Assembly: GCF_963669205.1 (NCBI RefSeq)
Contig: NZ_OY769915.1
Span: 5,908,501-5,972,500 of the forward strand
DNA length: 64,000 nt
Reading direction: 5' to 3'
Origin: an uncultured Roseibium sp.
Lineage (GTDB): Bacteria > Pseudomonadota > Alphaproteobacteria > Rhizobiales > Stappiaceae
Shown here: in pieces, positions 7,957-15,844 of the stretch
Layout of the letters: each line of letters opens with the position of its first letter
Numbering within the stretch: position 1 is the first letter of the stretch
Made by a program: the position numbers and the translations under genes
The notes under the pieces: generated by a model
Told to the model about the DNA's origin: nothing
Seen by the model: only the letters and a program-made list of their open reading frames with translations
Databases searched by the model: none

Positions 7957-9492
7957 TCAAACCCCCACAAACGTGTCATAGTGCCGTTTCCCGAGGGTCG
8001 GCTCAAAGGCGGGTCCCTGAAAGCGATCGCTTGCAGGAGACCCCGGCTGGCCTTGCAAGGCACCCACATTCAGCCCCCCGGGTGAAGACCAATGGCCTGA
8101 GGGAAGCAAGATGCTGAATGCAATCGATGTTCCTCTTGCCGGGCTGTTTGCAGTCAGCTCGAAGTCCTGAGGCGTATGGCCCGCGCCTGCAAAGTCCGGG
8201 CCCTGGTCATTGGTGTTTTTTCCGAGCGGGTACCTGGCAGCAAGAACCTCGGCCGCAAAGGACGGAAATTCAACGACGTCCCCGTCGAAATCGATGGCCC
8301 ACCGGGACCAGCTGGACGTGAACCGCTTGTCGTATTCCGGCTCGAGAACCTTGCCGAAAAAGCCGTTTGTCCTTGGCGTTTCCCCTTTGGCCGGCGCATA
8401 GGCGATGGCGTTGTTCCTGTGGCTGAGCCCCGGCAAAAGCCCCTTCTTGATGTAGCTGGACCGGGTGATGAAGCTGTTGTGAAACACGTAGAGACCGCTG
8501 AAAGGTCCCTTCGCACGTTCGACCTTCTTGATCGGTTTGAAGACAGCACCGCCCCTGTTGTCGTCCGTGTCGCCCTGAGACGGGTCCGGCCCCTGCTGCG
8601 TGCGGAAGGATCCCGTGTTGGAAAAGATGTATATCGGCCCGCGCGTCTCGCACTCGATCGAAAACCACTTGTGAACATCGATCATGTCATTGTGGTGGAA
8701 CCACCAGTTCGACGCGCCGTCCTCCGGTTCGAACACATTGTCCCGGATCTGCTCGAATGTGTTGTGGTGTATGTGAAAGTCCCGGTTGAGCGCGGCCTGG
8801 GCCGAGGTGTTGAACCCGTGTATCGCGTTGAACGCCGCCTTGATCGTGCAGTGGCGGATGGTGACGCCGCCGGAGATTTCGTTGGACCGGAAAAAATCCC
8901 CGTCGAACAGACGGTAGTCCTTTTCAGCGTCAACCTTTTCACCATGTACCCGGAACCAGGGGATCTGCCGCCACAGGCGGTCGGGAACCGTGTCTTGTGT
9001 CCAGGTACAATTCTCGATCAGGATATCCCGCGTGACCGCGCCCAGCGCACCGATGCAGAAGGTCGCATCTTCAAAGGCACAGTCCTGAAGGCTGATATCA
9101 GCAGCCGATTCGATGAAGACGTGGGTCGGCCAGGACTTCGCGAAGGCCAGGCCACGCACCACCACGTGCTGGCACCGGTAGATCCGCAGGCTGGCATCAT
9201 CGATCCAGGGATAAAGGCCGGGAAAATCATATCCGATCTCGAGCGCGTACTGCGCCAGCCGGTTGGCCGGCAGGCGAAACCTGTCTGCACTCACGCCCCG
9301 GCTGATTTCGCAGTCCTTCGGATCGACGCCCGCTGCGGGCTCAATCACGATTGGCTGGCCGGCGGCGCCGCGCCGGCGGCTGATCGTGTAGACACCGCTA
9401 TAGGTCCCCGGTGTCAATTGTATCCTATCACCGGCGGACGCCCTGTCGAGAGCCGACTGAAGTGTCTCCGGGTCTACAGGAACTATTTTCAC
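7957..9492 (-). CDS. Right-handed parallel beta-helix protein
   Basis: A 511-residue protein. The N-terminus SALDRASAGDRIQLTPGTYSGVYTI is the characteristic first turn of pectate-lyase/C5-epimerase-type beta-helices. It is followed by repeated short strands with stacked hydrophobics (VVVRGLAF, ISLQDCAFEDA, ILIENCTW, VTIRHCTIKAAFNAIHGF, DFHIHHNTFEQIRDN). Such proteins bind or cleave acidic polysaccharides such as alginate or pectin, or are tail-spike-like. No signal peptide is visible, which is unusual for a polysaccharide lyase, so export by another route or a cytoplasmic role is possible. No polysaccharide gene neighbours it. Confidence 0.7.
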   Translation of the reverse strand: MKIVPVDPETLQSALDRASAGDRIQLTPGTYSGVYTISRRRGAAGQPIVIEPAAGVDPKDCEISRGVSADRFRLPANRLAQYALEIGYDFPGLYPWIDDASLRIYRCQHVVVRGLAFAKSWPTHVFIESAADISLQDCAFEDATFCIGALGAVTRDILIENCTWTQDTVPDRLWRQIPWFRVHGEKVDAEKDYRLFDGDFFRSNEISGGVTIRHCTIKAAFNAIHGFNTSAQAALNRDFHIHHNTFEQIRDNVFEPEDGASNWWFHHNDMIDVHKWFSIECETRGPIYIFSNTGSFRTQQGPDPSQGDTDDNRGGAVFKPIKKVERAKGPFSGLYVFHNSFITRSSYIKKGLLPGLSHRNNAIAYAPAKGETPRTNGFFGKVLEPEYDKRFTSSWSRWAIDFDGDVVEFPSFAAEVLAARYPLGKNTNDQGPDFAGAGHTPQDFELTANSPARGTSIAFSILLPSGHWSSPGGLNVGALQGQPGSPASDRFQGPAFEPTLGKRHYDTFVGV

Positions 9493-9577
9493 AACACTGT
9501 TCCAATCGAAATAGCGCGGGCGAAACGGTGCCCATGGCGCACAAAGAAGGCTTCACGTAACGTCAGTGTATAAACGC

Positions 9578-9654
9578 TAGTACGGTGAATTTGAAGTTCG
9601 CATCATTGCTGCAGCAGTCTCCGAGGCGAACTTCAAATTCGTAAACCGCACTAG
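9578..9654. repeat. Hairpin-forming palindromic element, copy 1
   Basis: The left arm at 9578-9601 (beginning CTAGTACGGT, ending GAATTTGAAGTTCGC) pairs with the right arm at 9626-9654 around a 24-base loop. The right arm carries four extra bases (GTAA), giving an asymmetric bulge. It is related to the next element, which has the bulge on the other arm. Confidence 0.8.
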
Positions 9655-9667
9655 AAACATAGACTTG

Positions 9668-9743
9668 CTAGTCACCTTCTTGAATCTGAAGTTCGTTCGA
9701 GGCCCGCTGCAAAATGGGTCGAACTTCAGATTCAGGTGACTAG
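9668..9743. repeat. Hairpin-forming palindromic element, copy 2 (inverted relative to copy 1)
   Basis: The left arm at 9668-9695 (CTAGTCACCT, four extra bases, GAATCTGAAGTTCG) pairs with the right arm at 9720-9743 around a 24-base loop. The outer stem sequence differs from copy 1 but still pairs, and the CTAGT ends and the GAATYTGAAGTTCG core are shared. The loop sequences are unrelated. Confidence 0.8.
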
Positions 9744-9866
9744 GTTGCCGTGTAAAACACTCAATGGGAATTCGCAGGTCGGAAAACAGTAGGCCAAATT
9801 CAACCCTTTTCCGACAGCGGTCCCGTCGTCTGTTGCCGTTCCTCGCAAATAGGGTACATATGCGCG

Positions 9867-10061
9867 TTAGGTGATGGACCCATAAATGAGACTGAAATGG
9901 CATGCGAAATGGCGAGATACCGTTAGGAAGGGTGCGTGGAGCGGGCTTCCTGCCCGGTCAAGCACGCTGACGCGACGGGGTGAAGCCATTTCCATGTCCT
10001 TCGGATTTGACCGGATTGCGCCTCAAACCATTTCCGTCTCATTTATGGGTCCATCACCTAA
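9867..10061 (+). mobile_element. Miniature inverted-repeat element (TA-flanked), copy 1
   Basis: A 195-bp element. Terminal inverted repeats of about 34 bp begin TTAGGTGATGGACCCATAAA at 9867 and mirror at the right end to 10061, with one or two mismatches. TA dinucleotides flank both tips, as expected for TA-targeting transposases of the IS630/Tc1-mariner type. There is no coding capacity. The interior (about 9939-10011) shares the AGCGGGCTTCCTGCCCGGT hairpin core and flanking sequence with the two elements at 62.4 and 63.2 kb. It ends 33 bases before the DMT-transporter start. Confidence 0.85.
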
Positions 10062-10094
10062 GGTCAGTGGCCGAAACCGAAGCAGCGGAGCTCC

Positions 10095-10979
10095 ATGAAC
10101 CAGGCCACCGAGTCGAATGTACGCGGCATCATCCTGATGGTCATTTCCATGGGCGCATTCGCGATGGCCGATACCCTGATCAAGCTGGTTTCGGAATCCG
10201 TCGCACCACCGCAGATCATGTTTCTGATGATGGCCGGCGGATCGGTGATGTTTTGCCTGATCGCCAAGTTTCAGGGGGCGCGGCTGATGGATCGCCGGAT
10301 CTTCGCGCCGGTTTTCCTGGTCCGCTATCTCGCTGAAGTCGTGGCCATGGTCGGCATGGTCATGGCCCTGGCGCTCGTTCCGCTTTCCGCGGTCGGGGCG
10401 ATCATCCAGGCGACGCCTCTGCTGGTGGCGCTGGGCGCCGTCGTGTTTCTAGGCGAGAAGGTGAGCTGGCGCCGCTGGAGCACGATCGGCCTCGGATTTG
10501 CCGGCGTTCTCATGATCGTGCAACCGGGGGCCGACGGCTTCGACGCCGTGTCCCTGTGGGCGGTTCTGTCGATGGTCGGATTGTCCGTTCGCGACCTGAC
10601 GACACGCATGACCCCGCCCGACATGGCCTCTGCCAGCCTGGCGGCCTATTCGGCCATCGCCGCCCTGCCTTTTGCCATGGCATGGATCGTGCTGGATGGC
10701 GACACCTTTCTGCCGCCGGAGGCGGACTGGGTGTTTCTCGTCTCCATAGTCCTGCTGGGTTCGCTCGGATACCTGCTGCTCACCGCGTCGATCCGCTCGA
10801 CCAGCCTGTCCGTCGTCGCGCCCTTTCGCTATGCGCGGCTTCTTTTCATGGTGATCCTGGGCATGGCGGTGTTCGGCGAACGCCCCGGTCTCTCGATGCT
10901 GGCCGGCACCGCCCTGATCGTGTTCTCGGGTCTCTACATGATGTGGCGCGAGCGCCTGGTGAAGCAGCAGCCCCGGTAG
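10095..10979 (+). CDS. DMT-superfamily (EamA) transporter
   Basis: A 294-residue inner-membrane protein with ten predicted helices in two EamA repeats, the first starting at GIILMVISMGAFAMADTLIKL and the second at VSLWAVLSMVGLSVRDLTTR. Members export or import small metabolites such as amino acids or nucleosides; the substrate is not predictable. GCGGAG lies 5 bases before the ATG. A miniature transposable element ends 33 bases upstream, so the gene's promoter must lie in or beyond the element. Confidence 0.88.
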   Translation: MNQATESNVRGIILMVISMGAFAMADTLIKLVSESVAPPQIMFLMMAGGSVMFCLIAKFQGARLMDRRIFAPVFLVRYLAEVVAMVGMVMALALVPLSAVGAIIQATPLLVALGAVVFLGEKVSWRRWSTIGLGFAGVLMIVQPGADGFDAVSLWAVLSMVGLSVRDLTTRMTPPDMASASLAAYSAIAALPFAMAWIVLDGDTFLPPEADWVFLVSIVLLGSLGYLLLTASIRSTSLSVVAPFRYARLLFMVILGMAVFGERPGLSMLAGTALIVFSGLYMMWRERLVKQQPR

Positions 10980-11047
10980 CTGCAAGCGGCACTGGCCCGC
11001 GGCTTGTCGTCCTGCCCTTTCAACCCAGCCAGACCGACAATCGCGTT

Positions 11048-11065
11048 CTTTACACAATTGTAAAG
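11048..11065. promoter_or_regulatory. Inverted repeat TTTACA-N4-TGTAAA, site 1
   Basis: CTTTACA-caat-TGTAAAG is a perfect 7-base inverted repeat, 92 bases before the PepSY gene. The same motif recurs at 13491-13508 before the small membrane protein that follows the kinase, suggesting both are sites for the response regulator encoded between them. Confidence 0.6.
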
Positions 11066-11156
11066 TCGGGCGCAGGTGAGCGTAAGCTGCGCCGTCCATC
11101 TTCAGGTCATCGAAAGGCGCGGTGCCTTTCTGCAAACGCGAAGATGGAGAAATATC

Positions 11157-11483
11157 ATGGACAAGAAACTGATCTGCGGAACTGTTGCGGCAGGCGTCCT
11201 TCTGGTGACGGGCGCGCTCGGCGCCGCCACGGCACAGACCACCCCTGCGGCGGTCGCCCTGGATGAAGCCAAGGCCGTTGAAATCGCGCTGGGCGAGGTT
11301 GCCGGCACGGTTCAGGAAACCGAGCTGGAGCAGGAGGACGGCAAGCAGGTCTACGAAATCGAGATCCTGACCGCCGACGGACAGGAAATGGAAGTCGAAA
11401 TCGACGCGCAAACCGGAGCCGTCCTGGAGGTCGAGGCGGATGGCGAAGATGACGATGATGACGACGACAAGTCGGCAGGCTAA
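11157..11483 (+). CDS. Secreted PepSY-domain protein
   Basis: A 108-residue protein with a signal peptide (DKKLICGTVAAGVLLVTGALGAATAQ). A single PepSY domain follows: ALDEAKAVEIALGEVAGTVQETELEQEDGKQVYEIEILTADGQEMEVEIDAQTGAVLEVE. The acidic tail contains seven consecutive Asp. Periplasmic PepSY proteins next to two-component systems are common and may act as accessory sensors or be regulon members. GGAGA precedes the ATG. The TTTACA-N4-TGTAAA site lies upstream, so it is probably controlled by the downstream regulator. Confidence 0.85.
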   Translation: MDKKLICGTVAAGVLLVTGALGAATAQTTPAAVALDEAKAVEIALGEVAGTVQETELEQEDGKQVYEIEILTADGQEMEVEIDAQTGAVLEVEADGEDDDDDDDKSAG

Positions 11484-11555
11484 AACAAATATCCCGTAAG
11501 AGGCTGCCGGAAACGGCGGCCTTTTTCCCCGGACGGAAACAGCCTATGGAAAGAC

Positions 11556-12239
11556 ATGCGAATTCTACTTCTTGAAGACGACCGGGATCTCGGGCCATGG
11601 GTCGCCGGCGGATTGCGCGAAGAGGGCCATGTCGTCGACCATTTCACGGACGGCAAGGAAGCCCTGCTCGCGTCCATGGGCCAGGACTACGACGTCCTGA
11701 TCCTCGACCGCATGGTGCCGGGTCTGGACGGGCTCGCCGTGCTGAAATCGCTGCGCGCCTCCAAGGACACGACGCCAGCGCTGTTCCTGACGGCGCTCGG
11801 CGAAGTCGACTCGCGCGTTGAAGGGTTCGAGGCGGGGGGTGACGACTATCTCACCAAGCCCTTTGCCTTCGTCGAACTGTCGGCGCGCGTGAACGCGCTC
11901 GGCCGCAGGCGGGAGACGGCGGCGTCGGAAACCAGCGAGCCGACCGTGCTCCGGTTCGGCGATCTGAGCCTCGACCTTCTTTCACGCAACTGCGAGCGCC
12001 AGGGCCGGACCATCGAGCTGATGGCCAAGGAATTCAAGCTTCTGGAATATTTCATGCGCCGCCCGGGCCGGCTGGTCACCCGCACGATGTTGCTGGAACA
12101 GGTCTGGGACATGAGCTTCGACCCCACGACCAGCGTCGTCGAGACCCATATCAGCCGCCTGCGCGCCAAGATCGACAAACCTTTCGGCGACGAATTGATC
12201 CGGACAAGGCGGGGCGAAGGCTATGTCTTTGGCAGGTAG
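11556..12239 (+). CDS. OmpR-family response regulator
   Basis: A 227-residue two-domain regulator. In the receiver, the acidic pocket is Glu7-Asp8-Asp9, the phosphoacceptor is Asp51 (VLILDRMVPG), and the conserved Lys is in DDYLTKPFAF. The C-terminal winged helix has EFKLLEYFMRRPGRLVTRTMLLEQVWDM and TSVVETHISRLRAKID. The closest known pattern is the QseB/TctD/PmrA-like group. It overlaps the kinase gene by 17 bases, so the pair is co-translated. The likely target motif is TTTACA-N4-TGTAAA found on both sides of the operon. Confidence 0.93.
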   Translation: MRILLLEDDRDLGPWVAGGLREEGHVVDHFTDGKEALLASMGQDYDVLILDRMVPGLDGLAVLKSLRASKDTTPALFLTALGEVDSRVEGFEAGGDDYLTKPFAFVELSARVNALGRRRETAASETSEPTVLRFGDLSLDLLSRNCERQGRTIELMAKEFKLLEYFMRRPGRLVTRTMLLEQVWDMSFDPTTSVVETHISRLRAKIDKPFGDELIRTRRGEGYVFGR

Positions 12240-13506
12240 GCTCATCGCGCCCGTCCGCTGGCTGGTCCGCTCGTCGGCCCTGCGGCTGACGCTGCTGCTG
12301 TCCGGTCTGTTCGCCGTCGGCATGGCGGTTGCGATCATCGTGGCACTGACGCTCGGCCGGGACGCCGTGCTGCAACGGGTGGATACCTCGCTAGCAGGCC
12401 TCGCCGCCGCCGTTGAGGCCGATGACATGGAACGCGATGCTTTTTCCGTGATCATCCGGCCGGTCTCCGGTCTCGGCGGCCTGCCGAAAGCCTTCGCCCG
12501 CGTTGCCGAACGGGGCGGCGGAACCGTCAGCCTGGAAAAGGATTTCAGGCGGTCGGAAGCCTGGCGTGTTCTGATCACCGAAGACAGCGAAGGCGAACCT
12601 GTCCTCATTGCCGTGCCGCTCGACGACAGTCTCGACGCGCTCGAGCTGCTCGGCCGTATCTTGTGGACGACGGCGGGTGTCGTGGTGGCTGTCGCGCTCG
12701 CCATCGGCCTGGGCGCGGGATATCTGGCGCAGCGGCGTCTGAAGAAGATCAACGAGACGCTCGGCCGGCTGGCCGATGGCGACCTGAAAGCGCGCACGGG
12801 CACCGCGCGCTCCTCCGATGACCTGGATGATCTGGCTCGCCGCCTCGACAGGACGGCGGACGAACTGGAGCGCCTGGTGGCGCAGACCCGTCATCTGAGC
12901 GCGAGCCTCGCCCATGACCTCAGGACCCCGCTTGCCCGTCTGAGGGCCCGGCTGGAAATGCTGCCGGACGGGGACGAACGCGGCGCGGCGCTCGAAGAAG
13001 CCGAACGGCTTTCGGGCATTTTCGACACCATCATGCGGATTGCCAGGATCGAGGCCGGCGTCGGCCGGGACGGTTTCGGACCGGTCGCGCTCGGAGATCT
13101 GGTCGAAGAAATCGCGGCGATATACGAGGCGGTCATCGAGGACAGCGGCAAGCATCTCGACCTTTCCATGACAGCGCCCGCGACCGTCCTCGCCGACAGG
13201 CAGATGCTGGTACAGGCGCTGGCGAACCTCATTCAGAACGCCCTGGTGCACGGGGGCGGCCGGGTCACGCTGTTTGCCCATGGCGGCGCGATCGGTGTGG
13301 CCGACGACGGCGACGGCGTCGATCCGTCCGAGTTCGCGGAAATCGTCAAACCGATGGTCCGGCTGGATGCGGCCCGCGAAAGCGACGGCACGGGACTGGG
13401 CCTGGCGCTGGTGCGCGCCGTCGCGGACCGTCACGACGCCAACCTGCGCCTGACGGAAAACGATCCGACCGGCCTGCGCGTCACGCTCAACTTTACAGAA
13501 ATGTAA
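12223..13506 (+). CDS. Membrane sensor histidine kinase
   Basis: A 427-residue kinase partner of the regulator just upstream. TM1 is LRLTLLLSGLFAVGMAVAIIVALTL and TM2 is LLGRILWTTAGVVVAVALAIGLGAGYLAQ, with a periplasmic loop of about 105 residues between. HAMP is followed by the dimerisation helix with phospho-His231 in ASLAHDLRTPLARLRARLEML. The ATPase domain has the N box LANLIQNALVHGG and G boxes VADDGDGV and GTGLGLALV. The periplasmic loop has no named sensor domain. Its stop codon lies inside the second TTTACA-N4-TGTAAA site. Confidence 0.93.
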   Translation: MSLAGRLIAPVRWLVRSSALRLTLLLSGLFAVGMAVAIIVALTLGRDAVLQRVDTSLAGLAAAVEADDMERDAFSVIIRPVSGLGGLPKAFARVAERGGGTVSLEKDFRRSEAWRVLITEDSEGEPVLIAVPLDDSLDALELLGRILWTTAGVVVAVALAIGLGAGYLAQRRLKKINETLGRLADGDLKARTGTARSSDDLDDLARRLDRTADELERLVAQTRHLSASLAHDLRTPLARLRARLEMLPDGDERGAALEEAERLSGIFDTIMRIARIEAGVGRDGFGPVALGDLVEEIAAIYEAVIEDSGKHLDLSMTAPATVLADRQMLVQALANLIQNALVHGGGRVTLFAHGGAIGVADDGDGVDPSEFAEIVKPMVRLDAARESDGTGLGLALVRAVADRHDANLRLTENDPTGLRVTLNFTEM

Positions 13507-13508
13507 AC
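13491..13508. promoter_or_regulatory. Inverted repeat TTTACA-N4-TGTAAA, site 2
   Basis: CTTTACA-gaaa-TGTAAAC overlaps the kinase stop codon and lies 56 bases before the small membrane-protein gene. The six-base arms are identical to those of the site at 11048-11065 with the same 4-base spacer. Confidence 0.6.
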
Positions 13509-13563
13509 TTGCGGTCAGGCAGGCGAAAACCCGGGTCTCCATATCAGGGTCATCGAAGAGATC

Positions 13564-13812
13564 ATGAATATGGAGATGTCACTGATGAAAACCGTTCTTG
13601 CAAAAATCACCTCCGCCGCCGCGGCCGCCGTTGCGCTGTTTGTCGGCTGCGCCCTGGCCGGTCTGAGCCTTGTTGTCATGGCCCTGCTGGCCATGTTCGC
13701 CCTCGCGGCCACCGGCCTCGCGCTCCTCGCAGCCCCGTTCATGCCGAAGCCCTCCGAAGACATCGAAGGCCCGGGCTTCCGCATCATCCGCGAAAACCGG
13801 CCCGCCGCGTGA
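13564..13812 (+). CDS. Small two-helix membrane protein
   Basis: An 82-residue protein (75 if translation begins at the ATG at 13585, which has GGAG 9 bases upstream). Hydrophobic segments AAAAAVALFVGCALAGLSLVVMALLAMFAL and TGLALLAAPFM make one or two membrane spans. The polar C-terminus SEDIEGPGFRIIRENRPAA faces one side. No family is recognised. It follows the two-component genes and a copy of their shared inverted repeat, so it is a good candidate regulon member. Confidence 0.7.
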   Translation: MNMEMSLMKTVLAKITSAAAAAVALFVGCALAGLSLVVMALLAMFALAATGLALLAAPFMPKPSEDIEGPGFRIIRENRPAA

Positions 13813-13860
13813 CGGCGGGATCGTGTCCTTCGGGAAAGAACGCAAACAGCTGCCCAAACG

Positions 13861-13889
13861 AAAAAAGCCGCCCAAAAGGCGGCTTTTTT
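13861..13889 (+). terminator. Intrinsic terminator after the two-component locus
   Basis: AAGCCGCC-caaaa-GGCGGCTT with A-rich and T-rich flanks (TTTTTTG). It can act in both directions, so it also serves the convergent VPLPA-CTERM gene. Confidence 0.9.
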
Positions 13890-13928
13890 GATCCGTTGAC
13901 GCGTCGTGACAGGACTGCATGTCGCGGT

Positions 13929-14525
13929 TCAGGCCGCTGCGCGCTTCCTGCACCATCCTGCAAGACCGAGAACACCAAGGGCGCCAGCGAAAAGGCCCAA
14001 TGGCGCCGGCAGTGGAACCGGCGTGGCCGTTACCAGCGCTTCGGCACGAAACGCTGCCGGGTTGCGGGAGGAATAGGCCCCAAAATTCGTCACGTTGAAG
14101 CTCAGAGTGTTGAGACCACCGACAAATCCCGATGTGACCATATAAGCTGTCAGGGACTGAAACGCCGGATAGCCGAACGCAATGCTGCTTATCACATTCC
14201 CATTCAGGCTTGCCGTTCCAAAATTGTCCGCACCCCAGAAGCCGGAAAGCGATGCCGTGCTTATGTCATAACCGGTCAGGTCAAAAGTGTGCGTGAACGT
14301 GGTCGGGCTCGCCGCCGGATTTGCATCCCAGACCCAGGCCGAAGAGGCGCTGTTGGGGACATAGGCAGGATGTGCGGCATTGACGATCGCGCCGCCGCCG
14401 CTGCTTGCGAAGTCAGCGCTGCCCTCAAACGTGCCGACGTTAGAAACAGTCGCGGCGTAACCGGAGGCCGGAACGGCAACAAGTAAAATAGTCAAAGCAG
14501 CGATACGTGGAAAACAAAACATCAC
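13929..14525 (-). CDS. VPLPA-CTERM sorting domain-containing exported protein
   Basis: A 198-residue secreted protein. The signal peptide is IAALTILLVAVPASGYAA. The mature region is Gly/Ser/Ala/Asn-rich and strand-like (VSNVGTFEGSADFASSGGGAIVNAAHP). The C-terminus has the tripartite sorting signal: VPLPAP motif, hydrophobic helix LGLFAGALGVLGLAG, and basic end CRKRAAA. Such signals direct PEP-CTERM-like proteins to an exosortase for surface anchoring, often with exopolysaccharide. The sequence includes NNFG-like carbohydrate-binding flavour but no catalytic motif. No exosortase is in the window. Confidence 0.85.
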   Translation of the reverse strand: MMFCFPRIAALTILLVAVPASGYAATVSNVGTFEGSADFASSGGGAIVNAAHPAYVPNSASSAWVWDANPAASPTTFTHTFDLTGYDISTASLSGFWGADNFGTASLNGNVISSIAFGYPAFQSLTAYMVTSGFVGGLNTLSFNVTNFGAYSSRNPAAFRAEALVTATPVPLPAPLGLFAGALGVLGLAGWCRKRAAA

Positions 14526-15109
14526 GGTGTCTTTCCCTTTAACTCAAATCAAGCGTCCACTCTGCCTTCAGGTTTACGGGGCAAAGTGTTTCTTCCGACA
14601 AGGCCAGGTAGCGCACCGGCCTCAGGCGTTGTTTCTTTCCTCCCGGGGCCAGCAAACTGACCGCACCGACCCAACTCGGACTGGACGGTGCGTCCTCGAA
14701 TACCGGCTGCCGGTGTCCCGGTTGGTCCGAAAGCTCACGCCTGTCCGTGCACAAAGCGCGCCACGAGCTACTGAAAAAACAATCAATGAATGCAATTAGT
14801 TGTCCTAGTCGTCCGATTGCTTGGGTGACTGACCTTTCAAATACGGAAAACTCCTTCGCAAAATCGAAAGTCATCAGGGAACAAGGCCGGAGCAAAGCAA
14901 CACCGAGGTTGAACGCACGGTTGGCCTTTCGTGAAATTCGACGGGACTTTGAAACCGCAGTGCGAAACGGCAGTTTCAGCGGAAAGATCTTCTACGCTCT
15001 GGGCGCCCTTCGTGGAGCAGCGCACAGTGACAAAATCGACCATATTTGCGACTTTACGAGCAACACGGGCGGTCAATGGGAAAGGACCCTGACCTGGGAG
15101 GACTATGAT
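14526..15109. other. Intergenic stretch without a supported gene
   Basis: Open frames exist on both strands but have poor codon character and no ribosome sites. It contains the upstream extension of the zinc-ribbon frame (open from 14747), judged non-coding. No RNA gene or repeat is recognised. Confidence 0.45.
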
Positions 15110-15772
15110 TTGTTCTGCTCTCAATGCGGCAACGACGTGAATGACACCGACAGGTTTTGTAGCCGGTGCGGAAACGCCTTGTCTGCGGCTAAGCCACCGG
15201 CCATTGACGCGGAACAATTCGAAACAGATTCTGATGATTGGCAGGACACGCTCGATTATCGCCTCGTTCTGCATTCACCGGAGGTTCGAAAGCTCGTCGA
15301 AGACGCCGCCGGAACAACCAGAGGCGGCATGACGGCCGAGCAGTTTCTGAAGGGCGTCTTGCCAATCGTGAACGTTTCGGGTGCAAAACTGGCACCGGTG
15401 GAATTCATGATGGAACTTGATGCCAAGGTGAAACGGCGGTTCAACTGGTACACGGAACGGCAGGCATCGCGCCTTTATGACACGCCTCCCGGTCGGGTCA
15501 TAGCAGCGGCGGCGACAGCCTTGGCGGGCCGTGAGCTGCCGATCAAATCTGGCAGTCAGGGTGCTGAGAGCTGCGTTCTGGAGACCCAGACGTCATCCTC
15601 TGCCTGGAATTGGGCGGGTGAGATGCAGTTAGAGTTTTCTCGGACCCAGCACGGAACCCGTGTCGAGGCACGAACGAAGATTCCCGGAAAACCGATGCTC
15701 ATGCGTGGCGGCGAGACGTTCATAGAGGCGTTTTTGGACGAAATTTCCGATCGCCTGTCTCTGCAGCCATGA
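15110..15772 (+). CDS. Zinc-ribbon protein of unknown function
   Basis: A 220-residue protein. The proposed start is TTG at 15110, which has GGGAGG 7 bases upstream and places the zinc ribbon FCSQCGNDVNDTDRFCSRCGNAL (two CxxC pairs) right at the N-terminus, as usual for this domain. The remainder, from about residue 50, has helical segments (SPEVRKLVEDAAG, TAEQFLKGVLPIV) and a strand-rich end (SAWNWAGEMQLEFSRTQHGTRVEARTKIPG) that is not recognised. The frame is open back to 14747 but that part does not look coding. It converges on a terminator shared with tRNA-Gly. Confidence 0.6.
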   Translation: MFCSQCGNDVNDTDRFCSRCGNALSAAKPPAIDAEQFETDSDDWQDTLDYRLVLHSPEVRKLVEDAAGTTRGGMTAEQFLKGVLPIVNVSGAKLAPVEFMMELDAKVKRRFNWYTERQASRLYDTPPGRVIAAAATALAGRELPIKSGSQGAESCVLETQTSSSAWNWAGEMQLEFSRTQHGTRVEARTKIPGKPMLMRGGETFIEAFLDEISDRLSLQP

Positions 15773-15809
15773 GTTCAACCGCATGAACAGGCACGCTCCC
15801 TGCAAATAC

Positions 15810-15838
15810 AAAAGGCCCACGATTTCTCGTAGGCCTTT
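15810..15838 (-). terminator. Intrinsic terminator downstream of tRNA-Gly
   Basis: Read leftward, AAAGGCCTACGA-gaaa-TCGTGGGCCTTTT is a 12-base stem with one mismatch, then TTTTG. It ends the tRNA transcript and may also stop the convergent zinc-ribbon transcript. Confidence 0.8.
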
Positions 15839-15844
15839 GAAATC

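Noticed and set aside
8176..9573. Long open frame antisense to the beta-helix gene
   Set aside because: The beta-helix frame has clear family features; the opposite frame has none.
9578..9743. Integron attC-like sites
   Set aside because: Bulged hairpins invite the comparison, but no integrase, no cassette arrangement and no RYYYAAC/GTTRRRY core are present.
9577..9903. Reverse-strand open frame in the hairpin-element region
   Set aside because: It runs through both palindromic elements and the tip of the miniature element, so its coding appearance is an artefact of repeats.
9867..10061. CRISPR-like or tRNA-like repeat array
   Set aside because: The repeats are inverted termini of one element, not direct repeats with spacers.
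14747..15109. N-terminal extension of the zinc-ribbon protein
   Set aside because: The extension lacks coding character and would bury the zinc ribbon in mid-protein; a good ribosome site precedes the TTG at 15110.
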